NCBI GenBank assembly: GCA_902800025.1
Contig: CADCDA010000002.1
Coordinates: 124,001 to 188,000, forward strand
Direction: 5' to 3'
Length of the DNA stretch: 64,000 bases
From: an uncultured Erysipelotrichaceae bacterium
GTDB taxonomy: Bacteria > Bacillota_I > Bacilli_A > RFN20 > CAG-826
Below, piece by piece: positions 52,636 through 60,563 of this stretch (the first letter of the stretch is position 1; every line of letters starts with the position of its first letter). Both the position numbers and the translations under genes were made by a program. The notes under the pieces were generated by a model. The model ran no database searches, was not told the DNA's origin, and saw nothing but the letters and a program-made list of their open reading frames with translations.

Positions 52636-53205
52636 ATGAACGAAAGCATAAAACAATTCTTCGATAATCTCGCTGTGACATACACTCACGATGACTCTAA
52701 ACTCATCGACGAACTTTTAGATTCTTTGTTTTTAACAAATAGTCATCGAGTTCTCGATTTAGGGTGCGGTAAAGGAATTATCTCTGAAAAGCTTGCGATT
52801 AGAAGTCATGGGGAAGTCGTTGCTTTAGACTTATCTAATGAAATGCTTAAATACGCAAAAGAAAAGATTGATGATCCAAGAGTGAAATTTGTTAACGCTG
52901 ATTTCTATGAATATTATGATGATAAATTTGATGCGATTATCTGCTTCGATGCTTATCCTCACTTCATGGATGTCGAAGGTTTTGTTGAAAAAGCTAATGA
53001 GTTGCTTAAAGAAGACGGCCTTCTCGCCGTTATTCATGATATCGGACGAATAACTTTAAACGAACACCACAAACGCTCAGCAGGAAAGGTTTCTCGCTTA
53101 TTAAATACCCCAAGCGAAGAAGTTAAACCATTCTTAAAGTATTTCAAACCGATTGAACTTAATGAAAGCGACCATCATTATAAGATGGTGATGATAAAAA
53201 AATAG
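52636..53205 (+). CDS. Class I SAM-dependent methyltransferase
   Basis: 189 residues. SAM-binding motif I VLDLGCGKGII near 37, acidic residue in VVALDLSNEM, and FDAIICFDAYPHF as motif IV. The C-terminal part (HHKRSAGKVSRLL) is typical of small-molecule methyltransferases. It starts one base after the binding-protein stop and ends in a shared terminator, so it belongs to the TetR-controlled importer operon and may modify or release the imported ligand (inference). Confidence 0.88.
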   Translation: MNESIKQFFDNLAVTYTHDDSKLIDELLDSLFLTNSHRVLDLGCGKGIISEKLAIRSHGEVVALDLSNEMLKYAKEKIDDPRVKFVNADFYEYYDDKFDAIICFDAYPHFMDVEGFVEKANELLKEDGLLAVIHDIGRITLNEHHKRSAGKVSRLLNTPSEEVKPFLKYFKPIELNESDHHYKMVMIKK

Positions 53206-53226
53206 CCGATTATTCGGCTGTTTTTT
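53203..53226. terminator. Shared terminator of convergent genes
   Basis: AGCCGA-TTAT-TCGGCT with T-runs on both strands. The stop codons of the methyltransferase (53203-53205) and the opposite gene (53210-53212) both lie within it. Confidence 0.88.
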
Positions 53227-53608
53227 CTTCTGGGATTCCTTTAGGAAGGATGAATAATCGATCCATAAAAAGGAAGACATTTAAGACGATTAACGCTAGG
53301 GAGATAAACCAATCGTAATATAGAAGCGACAAGAAACCTCCTCCGATTAAAGCGGCGTTAAAGACCATATCTAAGAACTCTAATGGTTTCTTTTTGATAA
53401 ACCTAATAATTAAAAGGACGACACTAGTGAGCATAAGCGCATAGAAAATAAATCTAAAAATATAACCAAACGCACTACCAACTGGGTTTTCCATTAAATT
53501 CGGATCGCCGGCGAAGACTGCTCTAATTTCTAAAAATGCAAAGACAAGAGCGACGAGTCCTGCTAAAACACTAGAGATATATAAAAGGATCGATTTAAGA
53601 ATCTTCAT
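53210..53608 (-). CDS. Small four-TM membrane protein
   Basis: 132 residues with four predicted membrane segments (about 5-27, 44-68, 78-97, 100-118) and a charged tail. No family recognised. Its start codon overlaps the stop of the PI-PLC gene (TAATG), so the two are translationally coupled and may work together at the membrane. Confidence 0.7.
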   Translation of the reverse strand: MKILKSILLYISSVLAGLVALVFAFLEIRAVFAGDPNLMENPVGSAFGYIFRFIFYALMLTSVVLLIIRFIKKKPLEFLDMVFNAALIGGGFLSLLYYDWFISLALIVLNVFLFMDRLFILPKGIPEEKTAE

Positions 53609-54504
53609 TATTCAAACCATCCTTTCATTAAGTCGGTAGTCACAAAATCATATAAGACAATGCCGCGTTTAGCGACTGTTTTAATCTTATTTTTAATCCA
53701 AGAATTAATTTCTAAAGCAACACTTGGAGCATAACTTGGTGGAATATAGTTAGTTAAATATCCGCTTAAAAAGTTGATTTTAATTCCATCATGCGCAAAA
53801 CAAGCTTCGATTTCTTCTTTCTTTTCGTTTACGCTAGTGAGTTTATATTTATCTTGGACATAGATTCCTGAATCGAGTGTAAATGAACAGTTGTCTTTCC
53901 AATCATTATTGGCCGGAATTCCAATCGTGGAATTACTATATCTACTAAGTAGAATGATTTTTCCTCTAATAGAAGCATCGATTTTAGTAGGCATTGTGTT
54001 ACCTAAATACCAATAATGTTCATTAATGTGTTCTTTTAAAACTTCTTCAAAAGATTTTGATGAACCTTTTGGACCATTTTCTTCTTTGATAGACATAATA
54101 ATGAATTCACGACTATTGAGTTCGAGGAAACTTTCCACAGTTAAAGCAATTTCTTTGAATGTTGACCTTTGGTCAACTATACCATGGACCGCTCTTAGTT
54201 CGTTGTTATTTAATTGGAGTCTAATGTCTAAAAAACGAACTCCAATATTGAGTTGATCTTTTAAAGATAAGGATTGACATTTACCTGCTAAATCACCGAT
54301 TGAATATAAGGCCATCGTGTCATGAGTGCCTGGAATATTCATATCTTCAATTAAAGTGTCATCTGCCACTGACGACATCCAATTTTTATAATCGGTGTTA
54401 TTTGTTTCTTGCTTAATAATGGTATGAGAAAAGCCCACTATTGAGGATGCGATAGTTAAAACGGTTAAACTAACTCCTAGAACAATGCGGGCTATTTTAT
54501 TCAT
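53608..54504 (-). CDS. Phosphatidylinositol-specific phospholipase C-like protein
   Basis: 298 residues. N-terminal signal/anchor (about 5-28), then a PI-PLC X domain: MNIPGTHDTM with catalytic His61, RFLDIRL, LRAVHGIVD with the second His107, MSIKEENG and GKIILLSRY. This is the metal-independent bacterial type that cleaves phosphatidylinositol or GPI anchors to a cyclic inositol phosphate. Secreted or membrane-tethered. In host-associated bacteria such enzymes attack host membranes or release GPI proteins; the real substrate is unknown here. TAAAAT ends 9 bases before the ATG, with no Shine-Dalgarno. Confidence 0.88.
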   Translation of the reverse strand: MNKIARIVLGVSLTVLTIASSIVGFSHTIIKQETNNTDYKNWMSSVADDTLIEDMNIPGTHDTMALYSIGDLAGKCQSLSLKDQLNIGVRFLDIRLQLNNNELRAVHGIVDQRSTFKEIALTVESFLELNSREFIIMSIKEENGPKGSSKSFEEVLKEHINEHYWYLGNTMPTKIDASIRGKIILLSRYSNSTIGIPANNDWKDNCSFTLDSGIYVQDKYKLTSVNEKKEEIEACFAHDGIKINFLSGYLTNYIPPSYAPSVALEINSWIKNKIKTVAKRGIVLYDFVTTDLMKGWFE

Positions 54505-54525
54505 ACATGCTTTATTTTATATAAA

Positions 54526-56013
54526 TTAGTTATTTTTTGAAATATTATATGAACTATTGTCAAAGACAATATTTGATGAATAGAATTCTTTAAAGGCATC
54601 AATTGCGTATTTAATATCTCTAGTGCCTGCTGTCTCATAAGAAGAATGCATCGCAATTTGCGCTAAACCGACATCTACGGCTAATATCGATACTTGACTT
54701 AAAAGAATATTGCCTAAGGTTGATCCGCCTCTTAAATCGCTTCTATTTGTAAAGAATTGATATGGTACATCAGCGTTAGAGCAAATCTTTTGAAAGATTG
54801 CACTACTAATTCCATCAGATGTATATGTTTGTGAGGGATTAAACTTAATGACTAAGCCTTTATTCATATACGCTTTATTGACTTTATCAGTTACTTCTAC
54901 TTTATTTGGATGAACTGCATGAGCGTTATCAGCGCTTACTAAGAACGAATTAGCTACCGCAACTTCATAATCGGCATTTAAATCGTGACACACTCTTTTA
55001 AGAGTGTTTCTTAAGAAATCACTATCAGCGCCTTGAGAAGAATGGCTACCAACTTCTTCATTATCAGCGATATACATAACATTAATGGAGTTTTCATTTT
55101 CTGATTCTTTGAACGCTCGCATAGATGTATAAACGCACTGTAAATCATCTAATCTAGAGGAAGAAATGAACTCGTTCTTTTCTCCCCAAAGAGTACCGCT
55201 TTCTTTGTTATAACAATAAAGGTCATAGTTCATGATTCGATCTTTATCGACATCTAATCTTTTAGCGATTAAATCCTTAAAGGATTGATTTTCGTCACAT
55301 GATAAAAACGGAACCATATCAATAGCCATGTTGAGATCCGATTCATTAAGGCTTTTACTGAAGTGAATACAAAGATTTGGGATAAGAACAGTTAAATCTT
55401 TAAAGTTCACTAATTCTTTTTGAATCCCTTCCTCCTTATTTATCACTACTCTACCAGCGATTGATAAAGGACGATCAAGCCAAGTAGAAGGAATCATTCC
55501 GCCATAAGGAGCTACATTAAGCTTTTGATAAGCATCAGAAGTAATATCAGATTCTGGCTTGATTTTAAAACATGGAGAATCGGCGTGAGTTGCCACAATG
55601 TGGAAATTAACATTATTTTCGCTAATATTTTTGCCGATATTTAACGCTAGCATTGTTGAGTCATTTCTAATAATAAATACTTTTTCACCTGCTTTAAATT
55701 GATGTTTTTTATTCTCAAAAACTTCTTTATACCCACTATTTAATAAGTTATTTTTTATGTTACTAATTGCTAAGCATGCAACTGGAGATTCATTTATAAA
55801 TGAAATAAGTTCATTACCATATTGTGTATTCTCATAATATAAGTCATCGTTTTTAGCGTTAATTCTCTCTGGCTTTTTTGCGTCTTCTGGAATTAGCCAA
55901 GTCTTGCCTGAAAGGACCGCTCCAATGATACGACCTTGTTGACAATAATTTCTAATGCTTCTTGCCGATAAATCAAACTTTTTAGCGGCTTCTTCTACTG
56001 TTAAATACTTCAT
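54526..56013 (-). CDS. M18 aspartyl-type aminopeptidase with N-terminal HTH domain
   Basis: 495 residues from the ATG at 56013; an in-frame TTG three codons upstream sits closer to the AAGGAG site (4 bases) and may be the true start. Residues 1-48 form an excisionase/MerR-like helix-turn-helix (YLTVEEAAKKFDLSARSIRN, then SGKTWLIPEDAKKP). Residues about 60-480 are an M18 metallopeptidase with the dizinc ligands: His in ATHADSP near 142, Asp in SRLDDLQ near 286, Glu-Glu in DNEEVGSHSSQGA near 321, Asp in VSADNAHAVHP near 362, His in AMHSSYETAG near 454. The catalytic core looks intact. Three TTGCCnAT repeats lie across its promoter. Confidence 0.9.
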   Translation of the reverse strand: MKYLTVEEAAKKFDLSARSIRNYCQQGRIIGAVLSGKTWLIPEDAKKPERINAKNDDLYYENTQYGNELISFINESPVACLAISNIKNNLLNSGYKEVFENKKHQFKAGEKVFIIRNDSTMLALNIGKNISENNVNFHIVATHADSPCFKIKPESDITSDAYQKLNVAPYGGMIPSTWLDRPLSIAGRVVINKEEGIQKELVNFKDLTVLIPNLCIHFSKSLNESDLNMAIDMVPFLSCDENQSFKDLIAKRLDVDKDRIMNYDLYCYNKESGTLWGEKNEFISSSRLDDLQCVYTSMRAFKESENENSINVMYIADNEEVGSHSSQGADSDFLRNTLKRVCHDLNADYEVAVANSFLVSADNAHAVHPNKVEVTDKVNKAYMNKGLVIKFNPSQTYTSDGISSAIFQKICSNADVPYQFFTNRSDLRGGSTLGNILLSQVSILAVDVGLAQIAMHSSYETAGTRDIKYAIDAFKEFYSSNIVFDNSSYNISKNN

Positions 56014-56062
56014 AATGGGCAATTATCTCCTTTATAGGCAATATTCTATTCCATATCGGCAA
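56013..56062 (-). promoter_or_regulatory. Three direct TTGCCnAT repeats at the M18 promoter
   Basis: On the minus strand: TTGCCGATAT (56053-56062), TTGCCTATAA (56032-56041), TTGCCCATTA (56013-56022), starts 21 and 19 bases apart, two helical turns each. The first is in the -35/-10 spacer, the second just downstream of the -10, the third over the start codon: positions that would repress. Confidence 0.6.
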
Positions 56063-56071
56063 GAAATACAA
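56043..56071 (-). promoter_or_regulatory. Promoter of the HTH-M18 gene
   Basis: On the minus strand TTGTAT (56066-56071), 17 bases, TAGAAT (56043-56048). Confidence 0.65.
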
Positions 56072-56226
56072 ATAATTTATTTTCGGACTTTTTGTCCATA
56101 TAAAAATACCTTTATATCTATAGATATATTTTGAATTACCTCCCTACACTACTATGAGCATTAAGTATTTTTTTATTGATAAATAATTTCTTGGGGGTTA
56201 GTATATATTCAGGATTTTTTGAACGT

Positions 56227-56589
56227 ATGAAAAATAAAAAGTGGTTATGGTATACCCTCGCAGGTCTAGATGTTGCGATTACTGTCTTCTTATTTGTAAT
56301 TCATATCATTATGATTGCAAATATCTCAGGAGCAACAACTCCAGAAGCGCAAGAGGCTCTTAGAAATCAACCTGGATTAATTGGACTCTTAGCGAAGAAT
56401 ACAACCTTATATCTAGTCGCGTTTGTTATTCCACTATTCGTGATCTTAGCAGTAAACATTGTTGCCTTAGTTCTCTATGTGAAAAAGCAAACCAAGAAAG
56501 AACCTGTTAAAGTCTCTGACTTATCAGATGAACAAAAAGAAGCTCTTAAGAAACAGCTTCTTGAAGATCTTAAAAAAGGAAACGAATAA
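56227..56589 (+). CDS. Small two-TM membrane protein
   Basis: 120 residues from the ATG at 56227; a TTG 51 bases upstream opens the same frame but has no supporting signal. Two membrane segments (about 8-33 and 60-86) separated by a polar loop, then a charged cytoplasmic tail with KVSDLSDEQKEALKKQLLEDLKKGNE-like helix. No family recognised. It is divergent from the HTH-M18 gene and ends at a terminator. Confidence 0.65.
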   Translation: MKNKKWLWYTLAGLDVAITVFLFVIHIIMIANISGATTPEAQEALRNQPGLIGLLAKNTTLYLVAFVIPLFVILAVNIVALVLYVKKQTKKEPVKVSDLSDEQKEALKKQLLEDLKKGNE

Positions 56590-56613
56590 TCCATCAACTC
56601 GATGGATTTTTTC
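56588..56613 (+). terminator. Terminator of the two-TM protein gene
   Basis: TCCATC-AACTC-GATGGA followed by six T on the plus strand, directly after the stop. Confidence 0.85.
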
Positions 56614-56614
56614 T

Positions 56615-56640
56615 TACGCGCAATCGCGCGTTTTTTCTTT
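56615..56640 (+). terminator. Second, tandem terminator
   Basis: CGCG-CAAT-CGCG hairpin followed by a run of T, immediately behind the first. Confidence 0.65.
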
Positions 56641-56649
56641 ATACAAAAT

Positions 56650-56751
56650 AAAAAGTCCAATACACCTATGAGCGAAGTAGATAATATCGGACCCCTTAAA
56701 AAGTCCAATATATCTTTTGAGCGAATATATGTAGATATATGAACCCTTTAA
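56650..56751. repeat. Tandem imperfect direct repeat of about 50 bp
   Basis: Two units (56650-56697 and 56698-56751) both begin AAAAAGTCCAATA, share GAGCGAA and GTAGATA in the middle, and end ACCCCTT or ACCCTTT. On the minus strand each ends with GGACTTTTT, so they may act as tandem terminators of the operon ending at 56771, or as a structured 3' element. Confidence 0.55.
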
Positions 56752-56770
56752 ACAAGTTTGAGTTTTGCGA

Positions 56771-59700
56771 TTAGGAGATAATCGCGGCGATTAAGTCACT
56801 ACGTGTGAGTGGCTTATAGAAGTAATAACCTTGCGCCATCATCTCACTGTCGAGTTCCCTAAGGATCTTGAGCTGAGCTTCGTTTTCAACACCGACGCAA
56901 GCGACACTGATGCCGACCTTCTTCGCGTTAGTAACGATATCTTGTACCGCTTTAAGTTGAATTGGGTCTCTATCAATTTTGGTAATTAAGTTACGAGCAA
57001 TCTTAACTTCGTTAAAGCCAAGGTCTTTTAACTTTTCACTACCGATATATTCACCAGTGAATCTATCAACAGAGAAGAAGATATGATAGTTAGATAGTTC
57101 GTTAGCGAATCTCTTAATCTTATCAATATTTTCTGGAATCATGTCTTCTGGGATTTCAAATGAAATGAAGTTATTTGGAATCTTGTTCTCTTCACAAAGC
57201 TTAACAACCGCTTTAATTAAGTTCGGATCACGCAAATATGTTTGGTCAATATTAATTGCGATACGGTTGAATTCGTTGATCTTAAATGTTCCTTTTCCGT
57301 ATTCCTTATAGAGTTTACCAACGAAATTAATGATTGATTCAGTAATAAGGTGAGTCTTGTTCTCTTTTTCGGCAATACGGGAAATCTCTTCAGCGTTGAA
57401 GAAAACGTTTCTATGGACGTCGTTAATACGTAAAAGAATTTCAGCGCCATAGATGTGTCTATTGTTAACTTGAACAATTGGTTGAAGATTAACAGAAGTT
57501 GAACTTTGTCCAGAGAATTCGCTTTCAATAACAGAAAGGATAAAGTCACGTTTAGAGGCACTTCTACTAATCGCGTAGTCACAGAAGTAAATGAAGTCTT
57601 TGCCTCTCTCGTATTTATCAGAATGATAAAAGTCACTCATATGCTTCATAAAGTCATCTGCAGAAGCAAATCCACGAGGATAACCGATTGGTAGATAAGT
57701 AATCTTGAGCTGGCTTTCACCACTTTCATCAAAATAGTTTTCTTTACTGATTTCATAAATAGTTTCACATTTATTTAAGATGTCAGCGTGACCAAAGAAT
57801 GGGAAATGGATTGCCACTGTAGTTGGATTATAAATGTAGATATCATTAATCTTAAGTTTATTCTTAAGATTTCTAATGAAACATCTAACAGCGAATAAGA
57901 ATCCTTCGCTTCCCTTTTCTTCAATAAACTTATCAGCGTTATCGATATTTAATAGTAAGACATATCCTCTACCACTGATACTATATTCATTTTTAAGCGC
58001 GTAATATAACGCGAGATACGTATATGTTAAATAATCACTTGTAAATAAGTCGCGCGCTGTATCGATTTCATCTTCTCCTAAATTGGTCAATAAGAGAGTA
58101 CGTATTCTCTTTTTACGTTCATTTAAGGATAGAGAAACTTCATATTTATATTTGTGTTTAAGAGTTGCAATCTTCTTTTTAAGTGAACGACATGGACAAT
58201 CATGACATGGTCTATCAAGAGCGTAGAACTCTTTATAACACGGTTTACCTAATTTGACTTCTGGGGTAGATTTTCTCATGTCATCAGATAAATAAACGAG
58301 GTTAAAATCATCATCGATCTTATACATCATCTTATTACTGATTGAAAGAATGTATTCGTTTTCGGCATCACGGTAATCAACATAATCAAGAATAACTTTC
58401 TTTTCAAAATAATGAGCAAGTCTTAAACAGATTGTGAAGAATGATTCTCTTAAATAAGAGTTAAGTGGCATGTTTCCTTGACGGTTAAAGAAATAAATAA
58501 AGGCGATGACACGATTATTTGTATCTTTAACAATTTGATAATAACCACTTTGAATTCCATAATAATCAAGCTTACGACCAATAGAAATATTAGCTTGGTT
58601 TCTAGAATAGAAATAATATGATTTATCATCATCAGTTGCATTAGATAAGTTTTGGATAAATTCATCTTCAACTTGCTGATTGTGTTTAAAGAGTGTTGAT
58701 TCTTCACTTTCAATATATGAAATGTATTTATTTTGTGATTCATCGTAAACGATGATACCAGCGTTATCAATGTGTAAGAAACTAGTTAATTCATTAAATA
58801 ATGTGACAATTGATTTCTCGTTAGCTTCATTATCTTGAGAGTTATATTCCAAAGAAGAAATCTTGGTAAGCATCTTTGACATATATGAGAAGTTCATTGT
58901 CGAAGACATTAATAATTGTTGATCTTCATTAACTTGAATACGGTTTGGAATATAAATATTAAGACTTTTGTTTTGTCTTCTCGCATATCTTAAGTCACTA
59001 AGCATATATTCCACTGTTGAATAAGGATACATGACAACAGAAAATTGAGGACTGATTTGAGTTAATCCTTTAACATCTCTAACGATTAAAGAACTATCTG
59101 GTAAAGCAGTTTCAAGTTGCTCTTTAATCCTACTAATAGAAGAGATAACAGGAAGATAAATGAGAAGCGCTTTATATCTTTTTCCAAACATAAATAAAGC
59201 GTTTTCATAATCTTTAAAAACATCTAAATAGAGGTTAAGAATTCTATTCTTGTCTTCTAAGATAAAATCTTGATCCATGGAGTAAGAAACTTGAATCAAA
59301 ACATTTCTAAATGATTGAGATAAGAAAATGATATTTTCTAAGTTCTTTTCAAAAGAATCAAAGGTAATTAATTTCTTCTCTTTATCGATGTATTCAAGAT
59401 CTAATGATGAATAATCTGGTTCTTTGACGATAAGATATGCACCTTGGAATTTCTTTTTCATAACATCGAGGGATTTATTGAGTTCATCAATTTCTTCAAT
59501 GCTATTAGCTCCACCATATTCGACAAGATTAGTGTCATCGTTAGCGAGTTTTTTGATATTTGTTAAAGTAACACCAAAAATCTCTTTATAGTACATTTCT
59601 TGAATCTTTTTAATAATTCTGACCGCCACAATGACGTAAGCTGCCATAAAGATACCGAAAAGAACAGCGAGCATAATAACATATCTAATATGATTTGTTA

Positions 59701-59824
59701 TTGCATAAGCAATAACTAAGACAATAGAAAATGCTAGCATCACCGCTAAAAGGATGACTGGAATAGCAATATACATTCTTGAGGCTTCAAGTAAACGCCT
59801 ACGTTTGTTTTCTTTATTTGCCAC
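56771..59824 (-). CDS. Membrane sensor with degenerate GGDEF and EAL domains
   Basis: 1017 residues from a GTG (good GGAGG upstream). Two membrane helices (about 16-38, 46-70), a helical linker, a degenerate GGDEF-like region, a GAF-like domain (about 345-480), a PAS-like domain with a Cys cluster (KPCYKEFYALDRPCHDCPCRSL, near 525-545, shown here as one segment of 22 minus its ends), a second degenerate GGDEF (about 615-740; no GGDEF motif) and an EAL-like domain (about 778-1015). The EAL has AEILLR, FEIPED and VKIAR but VDRFTG in place of DDFG and CVGVE in place of AEGVE, so catalysis is probably lost. Likely a binding or sensing partner of the active EAL enzyme in the same operon. Confidence 0.88.
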   Translation of the reverse strand: MANKENKRRRLLEASRMYIAIPVILLAVMLAFSIVLVIAYAITNHIRYVIMLAVLFGIFMAAYVIVAVRIIKKIQEMYYKEIFGVTLTNIKKLANDDTNLVEYGGANSIEEIDELNKSLDVMKKKFQGAYLIVKEPDYSSLDLEYIDKEKKLITFDSFEKNLENIIFLSQSFRNVLIQVSYSMDQDFILEDKNRILNLYLDVFKDYENALFMFGKRYKALLIYLPVISSISRIKEQLETALPDSSLIVRDVKGLTQISPQFSVVMYPYSTVEYMLSDLRYARRQNKSLNIYIPNRIQVNEDQQLLMSSTMNFSYMSKMLTKISSLEYNSQDNEANEKSIVTLFNELTSFLHIDNAGIIVYDESQNKYISYIESEESTLFKHNQQVEDEFIQNLSNATDDDKSYYFYSRNQANISIGRKLDYYGIQSGYYQIVKDTNNRVIAFIYFFNRQGNMPLNSYLRESFFTICLRLAHYFEKKVILDYVDYRDAENEYILSISNKMMYKIDDDFNLVYLSDDMRKSTPEVKLGKPCYKEFYALDRPCHDCPCRSLKKKIATLKHKYKYEVSLSLNERKKRIRTLLLTNLGEDEIDTARDLFTSDYLTYTYLALYYALKNEYSISGRGYVLLLNIDNADKFIEEKGSEGFLFAVRCFIRNLKNKLKINDIYIYNPTTVAIHFPFFGHADILNKCETIYEISKENYFDESGESQLKITYLPIGYPRGFASADDFMKHMSDFYHSDKYERGKDFIYFCDYAISRSASKRDFILSVIESEFSGQSSTSVNLQPIVQVNNRHIYGAEILLRINDVHRNVFFNAEEISRIAEKENKTHLITESIINFVGKLYKEYGKGTFKINEFNRIAINIDQTYLRDPNLIKAVVKLCEENKIPNNFISFEIPEDMIPENIDKIKRFANELSNYHIFFSVDRFTGEYIGSEKLKDLGFNEVKIARNLITKIDRDPIQLKAVQDIVTNAKKVGISVACVGVENEAQLKILRELDSEMMAQGYYFYKPLTRSDLIAAIIS

Positions 59825-60563
59825 CGCCGATACCTCCTCTTAAGACGTCGTTTCTACCGATATCTCCAATAGTCGCTGTAACAGCTTTACCTAAATCGAT
59901 ATATTTATCTAAGACTTTTAAGTAATTATCGATTTTTTCTTCATCGTCGATTTGGTTTTGAACAACTTTAATTGAAACATAAGGGACATCTCTTAATGTT
60001 GCGGCTATTGCCATACCACTTGAATTATGATCGACGACAATCTTTTCATCAGTGATACCAAATATTTCTCTTCTTTCAGAAAGAGTTTTTAAGGTTTCTC
60101 CAGTTAAATTATCTGTTGAAAGGAAAACAGCGTTATAAGAATTAACGTAGCTTCTTTTAGAGACACCTTTCTTTAAATAGGTAATAATATCGTTTTGGAC
60201 AGCGAAATCTCTTTTAAAGCCTGGAATTTGTCCTAAACCGACATTTTTAACGAGTGAAAGATCGATATTCACATCAATGATATTGCTAGAGATGACAATA
60301 TCTCCGGTTTTAGTATTCTTATCAACGCTTTGGCAGCGTCCAACATTGATGATTAAATCAACATAATATTTACTAAGTAAATATGTGATAATCGCGCTGC
60401 TTAAGGCAGAACCATTAAGACCATTTACAACAATTAATTCTTGATTAAAAACCGTGCCGATAGAGACAACAAAACGATTGAGAACGACTTCTTCTCGTTT
60501 ATTAAATAAGACTTTTTCAAAATATAAGACATCATCATGAGATGAACCACATACGATAATCAT
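59814..60563 (-). CDS. Nucleoside phosphorylase-like protein (MTA/SAH nucleosidase fold), probably degenerate
   Basis: 249 residues. The fold is suggested by IINVGRCQSVDKNTKTGDIVIS (as in the phosphorylase glycine loop and GD motif) and by VVDHNSSGMAIAATLRDVPYVSIKVV, which parallels the MEGAA segment of nucleosidases. The usual catalytic Glu and the final Ser-Asp are not evident (HNSSG and VQNQ instead), so activity is doubtful; it may bind a nucleotide. GGAGG lies 10 bases before the ATG. It overlaps the sensor gene by 11 bases and sits directly behind the EAL enzyme. Confidence 0.7.
   Translation of the reverse strand: MIIVCGSSHDDVLYFEKVLFNKREEVVLNRFVVSIGTVFNQELIVVNGLNGSALSSAIITYLLSKYYVDLIINVGRCQSVDKNTKTGDIVISSNIIDVNIDLSLVKNVGLGQIPGFKRDFAVQNDIITYLKKGVSKRSYVNSYNAVFLSTDNLTGETLKTLSERREIFGITDEKIVVDHNSSGMAIAATLRDVPYVSIKVVQNQIDDEEKIDNYLKVLDKYIDLGKAVTATIGDIGRNDVLRGGIGGGK

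Noticed and set aside
54526-56022. Separate phage excisionase gene before the M18 peptidase
   Set aside because: No stop between the HTH and the peptidase, no second ribosome site, and no phage genes nearby.
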